DNA of 64,000 nucleotides from positions 248,001 to 312,000 of the forward strand of contig CAWFOB010000004.1 of NCBI GenBank assembly GCA_963817375.1, read 5' to 3'. Below, one piece after another: positions 1 through 8,577 of the stretch (position 1 is the first letter of the stretch; each line of letters starts with the position of its first letter). Under the pieces are notes generated by a model. The model had not been told where the DNA came from, searched no databases, and saw only the letters and a program-made list of their open reading frames with translations. The stretch is from JACVRM01 sp963817375. GTDB taxonomy: Bacteria; Actinomycetota; Thermoleophilia; Gaiellales; Gaiellaceae. A program made the translations under genes and the position numbers.

Positions 1-935
1 CGACGACGGGCTATCCGCCCGGCGGGCGCGGGAAGATCTATGCACTCGACGCTACGACCGGGGCGATCCGGTGGCGGTTCAACACCGTCGAAGACCCGTG
101 GGAGCACCCGCTCGTGGCCGGCGGCGGCGGGGTCTGGCAGCCCATGTCGATCGACGACGCCGGGCGCCTCCACGCCGGCACGGCGAACCCGGCGCCCTGG
201 GGCGGGACGACGCAGTACCCGAACGGGGCCGCCTTCCCGGGGCCCGTGCCGTTCACCGATTCGCTCGTCGTGCTCGACGCCCGGACGGGCCTTCCGCTCT
301 GGGGCGACCAGGTCACGCCGCACGACATCCGCGACTACGACTTCGAGGCGACTCCCATCCTCCTGGGCGCTCGCATCGTCGGGGCCGGCAAGGCCGGGCG
401 CGTGATCGCCTGGGACGCCAGGACGCATGCGCGCGTCTGGGAAAGCCGCGTCGGCGTGCACCGCAACGACGCCGGGCCGCTCCCACGACACGACGTCCCG
501 ATCTGCCCGGGCCTGCTCGGCGGGGTCGAGACGCCGATGGCCGCGGCCGACGGCCGCGTCTTCGTCCCCGTCGTCGACCTCTGCGCGCGCGGGAGTGCCA
601 CGACGGCCCAGTCGCTGGACACGGTCGACCCGACGAGAGCACACGGCGAGCTCGTCGCGCTCGACGCCCACACCGGGACGCGGGTCTGGACGCGCCGGTT
701 CCCGTCGGCCCTCTTCGGCTGCGCGACCGTCGCCAACGACGTCGTCTTCGCGCCGACCTACGACGGCCGGCTCTACGCGCTGGCGGCGGGCGACGGGCGG
801 ACGCTCTGGACCACGCGCCTGCGCGCGCGCGTGAACTCGTGCCCTGCCGTGGCCGGTGACCTGCTGCTCGCCGGTGCGGGCGTGCCGCGGCCGGGCTCAG
901 TGCCCGAGCTGGTCGCGTTCAGCCCGAGCGGCTAG
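1..935 (+). CDS. PQQ-type beta-propeller dehydrogenase, 3' part
   Basis: The gene enters from outside the window; the frame is open from base 3 and ends in TAG at 933-935. The visible ~310 residues carry repeated propeller-blade signatures such as 'KIYALDATTGAIRW' and 'LVALDAHTGTRVW', typical of pyrroloquinoline-quinone (PQQ) dehydrogenase repeats. The motif HDIRDYD (about bases 324-344) matches the HDxxDxD active-site region of quinoprotein alcohol dehydrogenases, where the first of the spaced Asp residues is the catalytic base. Probably a periplasmic or secreted oxidoreductase passing electrons to a cytochrome or cupredoxin. A related full-length gene lies 620 bases downstream. Cofactor and substrate are inferred from the family only; a PQQ-fold protein without enzyme activity is possible. 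Its stop interlocks with the next gene's stop in CTAG. Confidence 0.75.
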   Translation, partial: TTGYPPGGRGKIYALDATTGAIRWRFNTVEDPWEHPLVAGGGGVWQPMSIDDAGRLHAGTANPAPWGGTTQYPNGAAFPGPVPFTDSLVVLDARTGLPLWGDQVTPHDIRDYDFEATPILLGARIVGAGKAGRVIAWDARTHARVWESRVGVHRNDAGPLPRHDVPICPGLLGGVETPMAAADGRVFVPVVDLCARGSATTAQSLDTVDPTRAHGELVALDAHTGTRVWTRRFPSALFGCATVANDVVFAPTYDGRLYALAAGDGRTLWTTRLRARVNSCPAVAGDLLLAGAGVPRPGSVPELVAFSPSG

Positions 936-1438
936 CGGTGCCAGACGACCGGGACGACCTTCGAGACCGCGATCTGCTTGCCATCGAGGCTGCGCAGCGT
1001 TGCGCGGTACTTGAACGTCCCGAAGTTGTCGCCCGTGACCAGGTTCGAGAGCTCGGTGCCGACGATCTTCTTGTCGCCCGCGGCGACGAGACCCCAGCCC
1101 GGGCTCTCCGGCCGCTTCTGCGCCTTCTTGACCGGGCTCTGCTCGATCTTCAGCAGCGTGCCGGGTTTGTCGAGCGCCGTGTCCGATTCGCACGCTGCGC
1201 GGGGGGCCAGCGCCGTGTTGTACGTCGCACAGACGTAGAACACGCTGAGCTGGGCCTTGCGCAGCCTCAGCGAGAGCCGCTTCGTCCAGGGGCCGCCTCG
1301 CGACTTGACCCAGATCTGGACGTTGTCCGCCGTGCGGGCCGCCGGCGCGCTCGAGACGGCCGGGCGCGACGACGCAAACGCCGTGCCGGCGGCGAGCGCC
1401 AGAGCGGCAATGAGGGCAAGCAGCGGCACGCGAAGCAC
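932..1438 (-). CDS. Secreted hypothetical protein, 168 aa
   Basis: The product starts with a clear signal peptide (MLRVPLLALIAALALAAGTAFA, then an A-x-A-like cleavage region). The mature part of ~145 residues has two cysteines (in 'VCATYNTALAPRAAC') that may form a disulfide, and a C-terminal part with the look of an immunoglobulin-like beta sandwich ('FKYRATLRSLDGKQIAVSKV'). I do not recognise a family. It is transcribed away from the PQQ dehydrogenase at 1556 across a shared ~117-base upstream region, and its stop codon overlaps that of the converging gene at 932-935. A secreted accessory protein is a reasonable guess, nothing more. Confidence 0.65.
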   Translation of the reverse strand: MLRVPLLALIAALALAAGTAFASSRPAVSSAPAARTADNVQIWVKSRGGPWTKRLSLRLRKAQLSVFYVCATYNTALAPRAACESDTALDKPGTLLKIEQSPVKKAQKRPESPGWGLVAAGDKKIVGTELSNLVTGDNFGTFKYRATLRSLDGKQIAVSKVVPVVWHR

Positions 1439-1498
1439 GGCCGGAGTCTAGTCACGGTCCGGGTGATATGCACAAGCCCTGTTCATCAGAAAAAAACA

Positions 1499-1528
1499 TT
1501 GAAAACACAAAGGCTTTACGAGTACTCT
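1499..1528 (+). promoter_or_regulatory. Candidate sigma-70-like promoter of the PQQ dehydrogenase
   Basis: In an unusually AT-rich island, TTGAAA (1499-1504) is followed after 18 bases by TACTCT (1523-1528). That would place a transcript start about 20 bases before the chosen start codon. The match is by eye only. Confidence 0.35.
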
Positions 1529-1555
1529 GGCGCCCGTCAACCCATGGAGGTGTGC

Positions 1556-3556
1556 ATGCGCGGGGTCGTACTAGCTGGAGTCACGGCAATCGTGGCGGTG
1601 GGCGTGTGGGCCACCGCGGCGACGGCCGCGACGGGCAGCAAGATGGCGATCACCCCATCGCCCGCCTATACGGCAGACCAGCTCGCGGCCGATCCGGCCA
1701 ACGACTGGCTCAGCAATATGGGCAACCTGGCCGGCACGAGGCACTCGTCGCTGACGCAGATCACCCCGGCCAACGTCGGGACGCTGAAGCTGGCCTGGAA
1801 GATCAACCTGGGCACCTGTCCGACGAAGAACGCGACCTGCGGGTCGAACGAGGCGAACGCCGCGGTCGCGAACGGCGTCTACTACATCCAGACGCCGAAG
1901 AGCGACGTGTTCGCGCTCGACGCCACGACCGGGGCGCAGCTCTGGCACTGGACGCCGACGTACGACCCAGCGTTCAACGTGGGCACCGGCGGTCGGCAGC
2001 CCGGCGTCGCGATCGCGGACGGCAAGGTCTTCGCGCCGACCCGCGACGGGTACCTGGTCGCCATCGACCAGATGCTCGGCGCCACGGTCTGGAAGACCGA
2101 GGTGCTGCCGTGGAAGAAGGGCGGCCGGGTTTCGGACGCTCCGATCTACTACAACGGCATGGTCCTCACCGGGGACTCCGGCGGTGACGGCGGCTCCGCG
2201 TCAAACGGGATGCACGCGTACGACGCGAGCACCGGCCGCGAGCTCTGGACGTGGGCGATCGTCCCGGCGCACGGGCAGCCGGGCGGCGACACCTGGTCGG
2301 GCGCCGACTCGAACTACGGCGGCGGCGCGATGTGGGAGTCCCCCATCATCGATCCGAAGCTGAACCTGGCGATCTTCGGGACGGGCAACCCGGTGCCGTG
2401 GAACTCCCGCGGCCCCGGCAAGAACCTGTACACCGACTCGATCGTCGCTCTGAACGTCTACACGGGCCAGCTCGTCTGGTACTTCCAGCAGGCCCATCAC
2501 GACCTCTGGGACTCCGACCTGCCGAACAACGGGGTCGAGTTCACGGGCACCTACAAGTGGCCGAAGACGGTCAAGGTCAAGGTCAACTACTTCAAGCGGG
2601 TGAAGGTGCACGGCAAGTTCGTCAGGGTCAGGAAGACCAAGACAGTCAAGAAGACGAAGCTCGTGCCGACGAAGCGCTCGGCCGTCGCCTTCGTCAACAA
2701 GTACGGCATGACCTTCGTCCTCGACGCGGAGACGGGCAAGCCCCTGATCCCGGTCAAGGAAGTGAAGGTCCCGCAGAGCTCGGCGCCGGACGTCAACACG
2801 TGGCCCACACAGCCCGTGCCGCAGTCCGACAACGTGCTCTTCAACAAGCTCAACTCGAGCGGCCTGCCGTGCACCGACGGCACCGTGTCGCAGACGAACG
2901 CGTACATCCCGTACTCGCAGGCCACCGCGCCTGACGGGAAGCCGTTCAAGATCGGGTGCGCCTACGACCCGTACGACACGACGCAGTACGTCGTCACGCC
3001 GTTCGAGATGATGGACTGGCCGGCGAGCTCGTACAGCCCGGAGAACCACACGTTCATCACGTGCGGTGTCACCGACCGGGCCGGCTCGTTCGAGCAGATC
3101 CCGAAGGCCTCGCAGGTCGCCGGCTCCGCCGGCGGCATCGGCGCAGGCCGCCTCGGCGTGGGCGACACGTCCACGGCGAACACCGGGAACTTCTCGGCCT
3201 TCGACGTCCAGACCGGGAAGCTCACGTGGCACCAGCACTGGCCTGCCCCGTGCTACAGCGGCTCGATGAACACTGCCTCCGGCATCACGTTCATCGGCTG
3301 GCTGGGCCAGGGCAACGCCCAGGACGGCCACGGCTTCCTCGAGGCGCAGGACACGAAGACCGGCGCATCACTGTGGAAGTCCGACCTGATGACGGCACCG
3401 GTGGGTGCTGCCCCGGTCACCTACTCGGTGAACGGCAAGCAGTACATCTCCGTCGCCGTCGGCGGGGAGAGCCACAACGACGTGTCGCGGCCGTTGGGTC
3501 TCACCAACCCGGCGCGTCTCCGCGACGACGCGATCTACACGTTCGCGCTGCCGTAA
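1556..3556 (+). CDS. PQQ-dependent alcohol/sugar dehydrogenase, secreted
   Basis: Likely oxidises an alcohol or sugar outside the membrane with PQQ as cofactor. ATG 1556 is preferred because GGAGGT at 1546-1551 sits just upstream and a signal peptide follows (MRGVVLAGVTAIVAVGVWATAATAA). The ~666 residues have eight-blade quinoprotein repeats ('VFALDATTGAQLWHW', 'LVAIDQMLGATVWK', 'MHAYDASTGRELWTW'). HHDLWDSDLP (about residues 317-326) holds the catalytic Asp and a second Asp two residues on. This reads most like membrane glucose dehydrogenase, but the same spacing occurs in lanthanide-dependent alcohol dehydrogenases. A Lys/Arg/Val-rich insertion occupies about residues 337-375. No cytochrome domain is visible. 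A strong terminator follows. Confidence 0.85.
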   Translation: MRGVVLAGVTAIVAVGVWATAATAATGSKMAITPSPAYTADQLAADPANDWLSNMGNLAGTRHSSLTQITPANVGTLKLAWKINLGTCPTKNATCGSNEANAAVANGVYYIQTPKSDVFALDATTGAQLWHWTPTYDPAFNVGTGGRQPGVAIADGKVFAPTRDGYLVAIDQMLGATVWKTEVLPWKKGGRVSDAPIYYNGMVLTGDSGGDGGSASNGMHAYDASTGRELWTWAIVPAHGQPGGDTWSGADSNYGGGAMWESPIIDPKLNLAIFGTGNPVPWNSRGPGKNLYTDSIVALNVYTGQLVWYFQQAHHDLWDSDLPNNGVEFTGTYKWPKTVKVKVNYFKRVKVHGKFVRVRKTKTVKKTKLVPTKRSAVAFVNKYGMTFVLDAETGKPLIPVKEVKVPQSSAPDVNTWPTQPVPQSDNVLFNKLNSSGLPCTDGTVSQTNAYIPYSQATAPDGKPFKIGCAYDPYDTTQYVVTPFEMMDWPASSYSPENHTFITCGVTDRAGSFEQIPKASQVAGSAGGIGAGRLGVGDTSTANTGNFSAFDVQTGKLTWHQHWPAPCYSGSMNTASGITFIGWLGQGNAQDGHGFLEAQDTKTGASLWKSDLMTAPVGAAPVTYSVNGKQYISVAVGGESHNDVSRPLGLTNPARLRDDAIYTFALP

Positions 3557-3570
3557 CCAAGGCACACCGA

Positions 3571-3612
3571 GGGGCGGGCGCCTTCACCGGCGCCCGCCCC
3601 TTTTCGTTTTCC
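3571..3612 (+). terminator. Rho-independent terminator after the PQQ dehydrogenase
   Basis: A perfect 12-bp GC stem (GGGGCGGGCGCC, 3571-3582, with its complement at 3589-3600) closes a 6-base loop and is followed by TTTTCGTTTT. Confidence 0.9.
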
Positions 3613-3729
3613 TAACGTTGTGGGCGCAAGTTCCCTGGTAGGTTGGCGGCCTGCGTCTCGGCGAACCTGCCGTACGCGTTCAAAACCGCGGAATCCGGCA
3701 CGACGATCTCGAGGGGGTTTCGGAAGAAC

Positions 3730-4452
3730 ATGCGTCGAGTATTTGGGGTCTTTGCAATCACCACGCTCGCGCTTGCCGCGCTGGTCGGCGGCCTGCTCGT
3801 GGGCACCGGTCGCGCCGTGCCGGGGAAGGCGTCGGTCTCGGTGACGAAGATCAACGTCACGGCATCCGAGTGGAAGTTCAAGCTGTCGAAGTCGACCATC
3901 CCGAAGACGGGCACGGTCGCCTTCAAGGTCACCAACAAGGGCAAGATCGGTCACGACTTCAAGATCGCCGGGAAGAAGACGAAGCTGCTGAATCCCGGCA
4001 AGTCGCAGACGATCACGATCAAGTTCGGCAAGAAGGGCCACTTTGCGTACCAGTGCACCGTCACCGGTCACGCCAAGCTCGGCATGAAGGGCACGTTCAA
4101 CGTCGGTGCCAAGCCGATCTCGACGTCGACCTCGACGTCGACCTCGACGTCGACCACGACGACCTCGGTCACCGGCCCGGCGACGACGATCAACGTGTCG
4201 ATGAAGGAGTACACCTTCACGCTGTCCCAGAACACGGTGCCGCAGGGCACGATCACGTTCGTGATCAAAAACGACGGCAACGAGGTGCACAACTTCGACA
4301 TCTCGGGCGTCAAGGCCGGCGCGATCATCGCCCCTGGCCAGACGGAGACGTGGACGGTCGGCCTCGCGGCCAAGGCCAACGGATACGTGTACGTCTGCGA
4401 CGTGCCGTTCCACGCCGACCGCGGGATGACGGGGCTGCTGAACGTCACCTGA
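3730..4452 (+). CDS. Secreted protein with two cupredoxin domains
   Basis: Blue-copper electron carrier or copper-binding protein, exported or membrane-anchored. ATG 3730 begins a signal sequence (MRRVFGVFAITTLALAALVGGLLVG); in-frame codons further upstream would precede it with a non-signal leader. Domain 1 (about residues 40-125) has 'GHDF' and C-x4-H-x4-M in 'QCTVTGHAKLGM'. Domain 2 (about 150-240) has 'VHNF' and C-x4-H-x4-M in 'VCDVPFHADRGM'. Each domain therefore keeps a full His-Cys-His-Met type 1 copper set. A Ser/Thr linker encoded by a 12-bp tandem repeat joins them. Position after the PQQ dehydrogenase fits an electron acceptor role (inference). A stem-loop follows the stop. Confidence 0.85.
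   Translation: MRRVFGVFAITTLALAALVGGLLVGTGRAVPGKASVSVTKINVTASEWKFKLSKSTIPKTGTVAFKVTNKGKIGHDFKIAGKKTKLLNPGKSQTITIKFGKKGHFAYQCTVTGHAKLGMKGTFNVGAKPISTSTSTSTSTSTTTTSVTGPATTINVSMKEYTFTLSQNTVPQGTITFVIKNDGNEVHNFDISGVKAGAIIAPGQTETWTVGLAAKANGYVYVCDVPFHADRGMTGLLNVT
4120..4155 (+). repeat. Three tandem 12-bp units encoding a Ser-Thr linker
   Basis: TCGACGTCGACC is repeated three times without mismatch (4120-4131, 4132-4143, 4144-4155). It encodes the Ser/Thr hinge between the two cupredoxin domains. Confidence 0.9.
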
Positions 4453-4478
4453 TCCGCGGCGACACCGCATTTCGCCTC

Positions 4479-4504
4479 ACGGGGCCGGCGAGAGCCGGCC
4501 CCGT
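4479..4504 (+). terminator. Stem-loop after the di-cupredoxin gene
   Basis: ACGGGGCCGGC (4479-4489) pairs perfectly with 4494-4504 around a GAGA loop. The T-run is weak (CGCATTTCGG), so termination efficiency is uncertain. Confidence 0.55.
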
Positions 4505-4528
4505 CGCATTTCGGAGTACCGTTGAGGC

Positions 4529-4732
4529 GTGCGCACGATCGTGCTGGCAGCGCTCGTCGTCGCGATCGCGGCCGCCGCAGCCGGGGTCGCCAACCTGGCG
4601 CTGCTCGGGTACGCAGCCGACCGCAGCGACCCGGTCGGAAAGCTCGTGATCCAGGCCGGCCTGCCGGCGGCGCCGGCCAACGTGATCCGGCCGCGCGAGG
4701 GCGAGCGCGGCCACGACGGGAGCGACGACTAA
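4529..4732 (+). CDS. Small membrane protein, 67 aa
   Basis: Starts at GTG 4529. The first ~30 residues form one hydrophobic helix (MRTIVLAALVVAIAAAAAG...LALLGY), followed by a charged tail ending ERGHDGSDD. No family recognised. The coding frame is supported by the clean helix and by its tight fit between the upstream stem-loop and the converging kinase gene, whose proposed stop begins at 4733. A single-pass membrane protein is the only supported statement. Confidence 0.5.
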   Translation: MRTIVLAALVVAIAAAAAGVANLALLGYAADRSDPVGKLVIQAGLPAAPANVIRPREGERGHDGSDD

Positions 4733-6142
4733 CTAACCCGTCCGCAGGCGCACGACGGCCTCGAGCCCGGGCCCGGCCCGGCGCGTCGAGGAGCTCGACC
4801 GTCGCCGCCGTCGGCCTCGACGAGGCCGCGCACGATCGCGAGCCCGAGCCCGGACCGCCCTCGCCGCTGCGGCCGCGCCAGAAGCGGTCGAAGGCACGCG
4901 CGCGCTGCTCGGCGCGTCATCCCCGGCCCCTCGTCGCGGACGCGGAGCTCGGCCCAGCCGTCGCCGCGCCGCACGTCGACCGTGACGGCGGCTCCCGTCG
5001 GGCGAGACCTCGAAGCGCGTTCTCGAGCAGGTTGTCGAGCACCTGGCGCAGGCGCGTCGGCCGAGCGCATGCGCGGCGACCGTCGCCGTCCGCCGTCGAC
5101 GTCAGCCGCACGCCCGCGCTCTCGGCGAGCGCCGACCACGCGTCGACGCGCTCGCGCACGCACGCTCGACCAGGTCGACGGTCTCGCCGGCCGGCGCCGC
5201 GCCTGCGTCGGCGCGCGCGAGCGCGAGCAGCCCGTCGACGAGCCCCGCCAGGCGCTCGACCTCGGCCGAGGCGCCCTCGAGCTCCGCGCTGCCCGGTCGG
5301 GAGACGTCGCGGTCGAGGTTCTCGAGCCGCAGCCGCAGCGCCGTCAGCGGCGTGCGCAGCTGGTGCGAGGCGTCGGCGACGAACTCCTCGCTGCGAGCGG
5401 ACGAGCTGCTCGAGGCGCGCGACCGTCTCGTTGAACACCGCGGGCGAGCGAGCGCACCTCGGGCGGCCCCTCGCCCTCGGGCGCCCGGGCCGCGAGGTCG
5501 CCGCGCCCGACCGCGTCGGCGGCGCCCTCGAGGCGGCGCAGCGGCCGCACGACGAACGCGGCGAGGCCGGTCGCCGACGACGGCGGCCAGCGCCGAGCAC
5601 GACAGCCGCGATCGCCAGCCAGCACGAGCCAGTAGCGGCGGATGCGCGCGTCGACCGTCGACGTCGGGTAGGTGATCCGCACGGCGCCGTGCACGGCCCG
5701 CCCGGCGCGACCGGCACGGCGACGTAGAGCAGGTTCGTGCCGAGCGTCCGCGACGGCCGCGTCGCCGGCGGCGATAGCCGCCGCGCAGCGCCGCTGCGGA
5801 TCTCGGGCCGGGAGGCGAAGCTCTCGGCGCCCGTGCCGCGCGGGCTCGTGTCGACGACCGCGATGCCCGTGCGCGTCGACGACGACGACGCGCGCCGCCG
5901 GTGTCGCGTGCGGTAGCCGTAGGCGATCGCCGCGAGCGGCGCGAGCTGCGGCCGGTGTCTCCGCGTCTGCACGCGCGTCCTGCGGCGACCGACGCGAGCG
6001 TCGGTCGCGTCGCGCTCGACCTTCGCCTCGAGCGTCGCGGCGCTCGGTGCGGGCGTTCTGGACCCCGAGCGGGACCTCGAGCGCGAGCAGCACGAACGAG
6101 CGTGAGCCCGAGGTAGCCGAGCGAGGAAGCCGCCGGCGTCAC
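4733..6142 (-). pseudogene. Sensor histidine kinase (frame broken as given)
   Basis: Membrane sensor kinase partner of the response regulator just upstream in the operon. Start GTG 6142 overlaps the regulator's stop (GTGA). Pieces of the protein appear in all three frames: an N-terminal helix ('LLALEVPLGVQNAR'), an extracytoplasmic region, a HAMP-like segment, the H-box 'ADASHQLRTPLTALRLRLENL' shortened here to SHQLRTPLTAL (phosphoacceptor His), the N-box 'LRQVLDNLLENALRG', G1 'VRDEGPGM' and G2 'GLGLAIVRGLVEADGG'. One clear site is near 5394, where an extra base separates 'LVRSQ' from 'EFVADASH'. At least four shifts occur in 1.4 kb, but all functional boxes survive, so error is more likely than decay. 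Confidence 0.8.
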
Positions 6143-6801
6143 GCCGCGCGCAGGCGGAAGCCGACGCCGCGCACCGTCTCGATCCAGGCCCGGGTCGCCG
6201 AGCTTGCGCCGGAGCGCCGCGACGTGGACGTCGATCGTCTTCGTCGAGCCGTACCAGGTCGTGTCCCAGACCTCCTCGAGCAGCCGCCGCCGGCTGACGA
6301 CGGCGCCCGGGATCGCGGGCGAGCGCGGCGAGCAGGTCGAACTCCTTCGGCGTCAGCTCGAGCTCGCGGCCGTCGAGCGTGCACGCGGCGCGCGCGCTCG
6401 TCGACCTCGAGCGCCGCCGACGCGCAGCGGCGCGTCGGGCGACCGCGGCTCGTGCGTGCGCCGCGTGACGGCGCGGATGCGCGCGATCAGCTCGCGCAGG
6501 CCGAACGGCTTCACGACGTAGTCGTCGGCGCCGAGCTCGAGCCCGACGACGCGGTCGGCCTCCTCGCCGCGCGCGGTGACGACGATGATCGGCACGTCCG
6601 AGCGCTCGCGCAGCGCGCCGGCAGACGTCGAGGCCGTCGATGTCCGGCAGGCGCAGGTCGAGCAGGACGAGGTCGGGCTCCGCCGGCGGCGAGCGCCTCG
6701 GCGCCGGTCGCCGCGCGCTCGACCTCGAAGCCCTCGCGGCGCAGACCCTCGGCGAGCGGCTCGGCGATCGCGTCCTCGTCCTCGACGACCAGGACGCGCA
6801 T
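6139..6801 (-). pseudogene. OmpR/PhoB-type response regulator (frame broken as given)
   Basis: Two-component DNA-binding regulator. The chosen start (ATG 6801) gives MRVLVVEDEDAIAEPLAEGL, with the acidic pocket Glu/Asp near residues 8-10. Later frames supply 'DLVLLDLRLPDIDGLDVC' (phosphoacceptor Asp), the 'PIIVVTARGEE' strand, 'GADDYVVKPFGLRELIARIRA' (conserved Lys) and a winged-helix domain ('LTPKEFDLLAALA', 'RGVGFRLRAA'). The stop at 6139-6141 overlaps the kinase start. Several single-base shifts break the frame. It is divergent from the ApbE operon and faces an 11-bp-spaced repeat array at 6846-6906 that looks like its binding site. Confidence 0.8.
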
Positions 6802-6845
6802 GCGCTGATCCTGACGCACGCAGGCGGCCGGTGCGGCATCCGGAC

Positions 6846-6906
6846 TTTGCCGAATCTTTGCCATTCGCTGGCCGAAGCCTTGCCGCGCGCTCGCCCACGC
6901 CTTGCG
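6846..6906. promoter_or_regulatory. Six direct repeats spaced exactly 11 bp (likely regulator-binding array)
   Basis: In the 150-base region between the response regulator and the divergent small-protein gene, hexamers start every 11 bases: TTTGCC 6846, TTTGCC 6857, CTGGCC 6868, CTTGCC 6879, CTCGCC 6890, CTTGCG 6901. One-helical-turn spacing of direct repeats is how OmpR/PhoB-type regulators bind. The assignment to the adjacent regulator is an inference. Confidence 0.55.
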
Positions 6907-6951
6907 ACGGCCCGCCTACCGTCGAAGGCGATCGATCCAAGGAGGTACCCG

Positions 6952-7381
6952 ATGAAGAAGATCCACGTACTCGCCGTCGCCGCACTCCTCGGCGTCGCCG
7001 CCGTCCTCGGCGTCGTCGCGGCGACCCGCACGACGGCGCTCGGAGCCGCGGCGCAGGCGAAGGCGTCGAAGCCGCCTCGCACGACTTCGGGCGCGCAGCG
7101 AAGCTCCGCCAGCTGGAGCGGGCACTCGCCAAGCGCTCGCCAGAGCCGGCCGCCCGCATTGCCCGCGTACCTGCGGTCCGCCACCGGCGGCACCGCCTGC
7201 GGCCCCGGCCGTTCCGGCCGCCGCACCGCCGGCGCCGGCGCCGCCGGTCATGGCAGCGCCGCCGCACCGCGCGTCGTCTACCACCGCCCGCGCGCCGATC
7301 GTGATCGTCACGCACACCCACCACGGCGACGACGGCCACGAAGGCGACGGCCACGAGGGAGGAGGCGGCGGCGATGACTAG
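6952..7381 (+). pseudogene. Secreted small protein with His/Asp/Gly-rich tail (frame broken as given)
   Basis: Start ATG 6952 has a near-perfect ribosome site (GGAGGT, 6941-6946) and a signal sequence (MKKIHVLAVAALLGVAAVLGVVA). A second frame then gives 'HDFGRAAKLRQLERALAKR', a short helical segment, then Pro/Ala-rich sequence. A third frame ends 'VTHTHHGDDGHEGDGHEGG' with TAG at 7379-7381. The tail is rich in His and Asp and could bind metal. No family recognised. It is the first gene of the operon that includes ApbE and a ferric-reductase-like protein, so it may be an extracytoplasmic partner. At least two frameshifts. Confidence 0.55.
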
Positions 7382-7722
7382 CCACACCGGCCGCCTCTAC
7401 GCGCTCGCGCTCGCGCTCGTCGTCTTCTTCGCTCGCCTGGGCGGCGATCGCGGCGCACCCGTGGGCGACGCAGCCGCGGCGGCCGACCCGCGGCTCGCCG
7501 CGCTCGCCGCCCGCGAGCAGCGCCTGCGCCACGAGAGCATCGCTCGTCGAACCGGCTCGTCGCAGCGGCGCTGGGCGCGTCTACCGGGTCGCAGCTGCAC
7601 ACGCGCGAGACGCAGATCGCGGCCGCCGCGGCAGCGCAGCGTCACGCGTCCGACCGGCGGCCGTCGCCGCCGCCGTCCGCGTCGTCAACCTGCCGCCGCT
7701 GACGATCACGAGGACGTCGTGA
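7374..7722 (+). pseudogene. Small membrane protein of the ApbE operon (frame broken as given)
   Basis: Starts at ATG 7374, overlapping the previous stop. An N-terminal transmembrane helix (MTSHTGRLYALALALVVFF) continues in another frame as 'AWAAIAAHPWA'. Then follows a helical charged part ('DPRLAALAAREQRLRHES'), and in a third frame 'VQLHARETQIAAAAAQ' and the end 'VVNLPPLTITRTS' with TGA at 7720-7722. Small proteins of this layout occur beside ApbE genes in actinobacteria, as I recall; function unknown. The stop overlaps the ApbE start (TGATG). Confidence 0.5.
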
Positions 7723-8577
7723 TGCAGCGGCGCACCTTCAGGGCGATGGGCACCGACATCGAGCTGCTCGTCGACGCCGACGACCGTCGACGCGCACGCT
7801 CGACGCCGCCGAGGCCGAGTTCCACCGGCTCGAGGCGCTCCTCTCGCGCTTCCGCGACGGACTCGGAGCTCTCGCCGGCTCAACCGCGACGGCGCGCTCG
7901 ACGCCGGCCCCGACCTCGTCGCCGCGTGACTCGAGCCTCGCGCTCGCCGCGCGCGAGCGCACCGGAGGACCGCTTCGACCCGACGGTGCACGACGCCCTC
8001 GTCGCCGCCGGCTACGACCGCTCGTTCGAGCGACGTCGCCGCCGACGGCGCCGGCCGCGGCGCCGGCCGCGTGCGGCGGACGGCGTCCGCGTCGAACGGC
8101 ACCCGGATCGAGCTCGAGCCGGGCGTCCGCCTCGACCTCGGCGGCATCGGCAAGGGCTACGCCGCCGATCGCGCCGCGGAGCTGCTCGCGCTCCGCAGGC
8201 CCGTGCCTCGTCAACGCCGGCGGCGACATCGCCGTCCGCGGCGGCAGCTGGCCGGTCGGCGTCGAGACGGCCGATGGCACACGCTCGAGCTGACCGCGCG
8301 GCGGGCTCGCGACCTCCGGCCGCGACCGGCGGCACTGGCGGCGCGGCGGGCGCGAGCTCCACCACCTGATCGACCCGCAGACCGGCGCCCCGGCCGAGAC
8401 CGACCTCCTCCGCGTCACCGCGATCGCGGCGGACGCCGTCGAGGCCGAGGTGTGCGGCGAAGGCGCTCTTCCTCGCCGGCGCTCGGAGCGCGGCCGAGGA
8501 GGCCGACGAGCGCGGCCTCGCGGCGGTGCTCGTCGCCGCTGACGGCACGCACTCGCGTCGCCGGGGGGCTCGCATGA
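7722..8577 (+). pseudogene. apbE: FAD:protein FMN transferase ApbE (frame broken as given)
   Basis: Transfers FMN from FAD to Thr/Ser of exported flavoproteins, with Mg2+. Fragments cover the family from end to end: 'MQRRTFRAMGTDIELLVDA' at the start, 'LDLGGIGKGYAADRAAE' (flavin/metal-binding core), 'NAGGDIAVRG', 'HLIDPQTGAP', and the C-terminal 'ADAVEAEVCAKALFLAG' split over two frames. Several one-base shifts interrupt it, giving ~285 residues if repaired, close to the usual length for actinobacterial ApbE. No recognisable lipoprotein signal is seen at the N terminus. It overlaps the next gene by ATGA. No FMN-binding (RnfG/NqrC-type) acceptor domain is visible nearby. Confidence 0.85.

Noticed and set aside
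2506..2535. Claim that the PQQ dehydrogenase is lanthanide-dependent because of the D-x-D motif
   Set aside because: The same HHDLWDxD pattern occurs in Ca/Mg-type membrane glucose dehydrogenase, so the metal cannot be told from the motif.
4120..4155. CRISPR-like or regulatory role for the TCGACC repeats
   Set aside because: Units are adjacent, 12 bp and in frame within a coding linker; there are no spacers. No CRISPR array was seen anywhere in the window.
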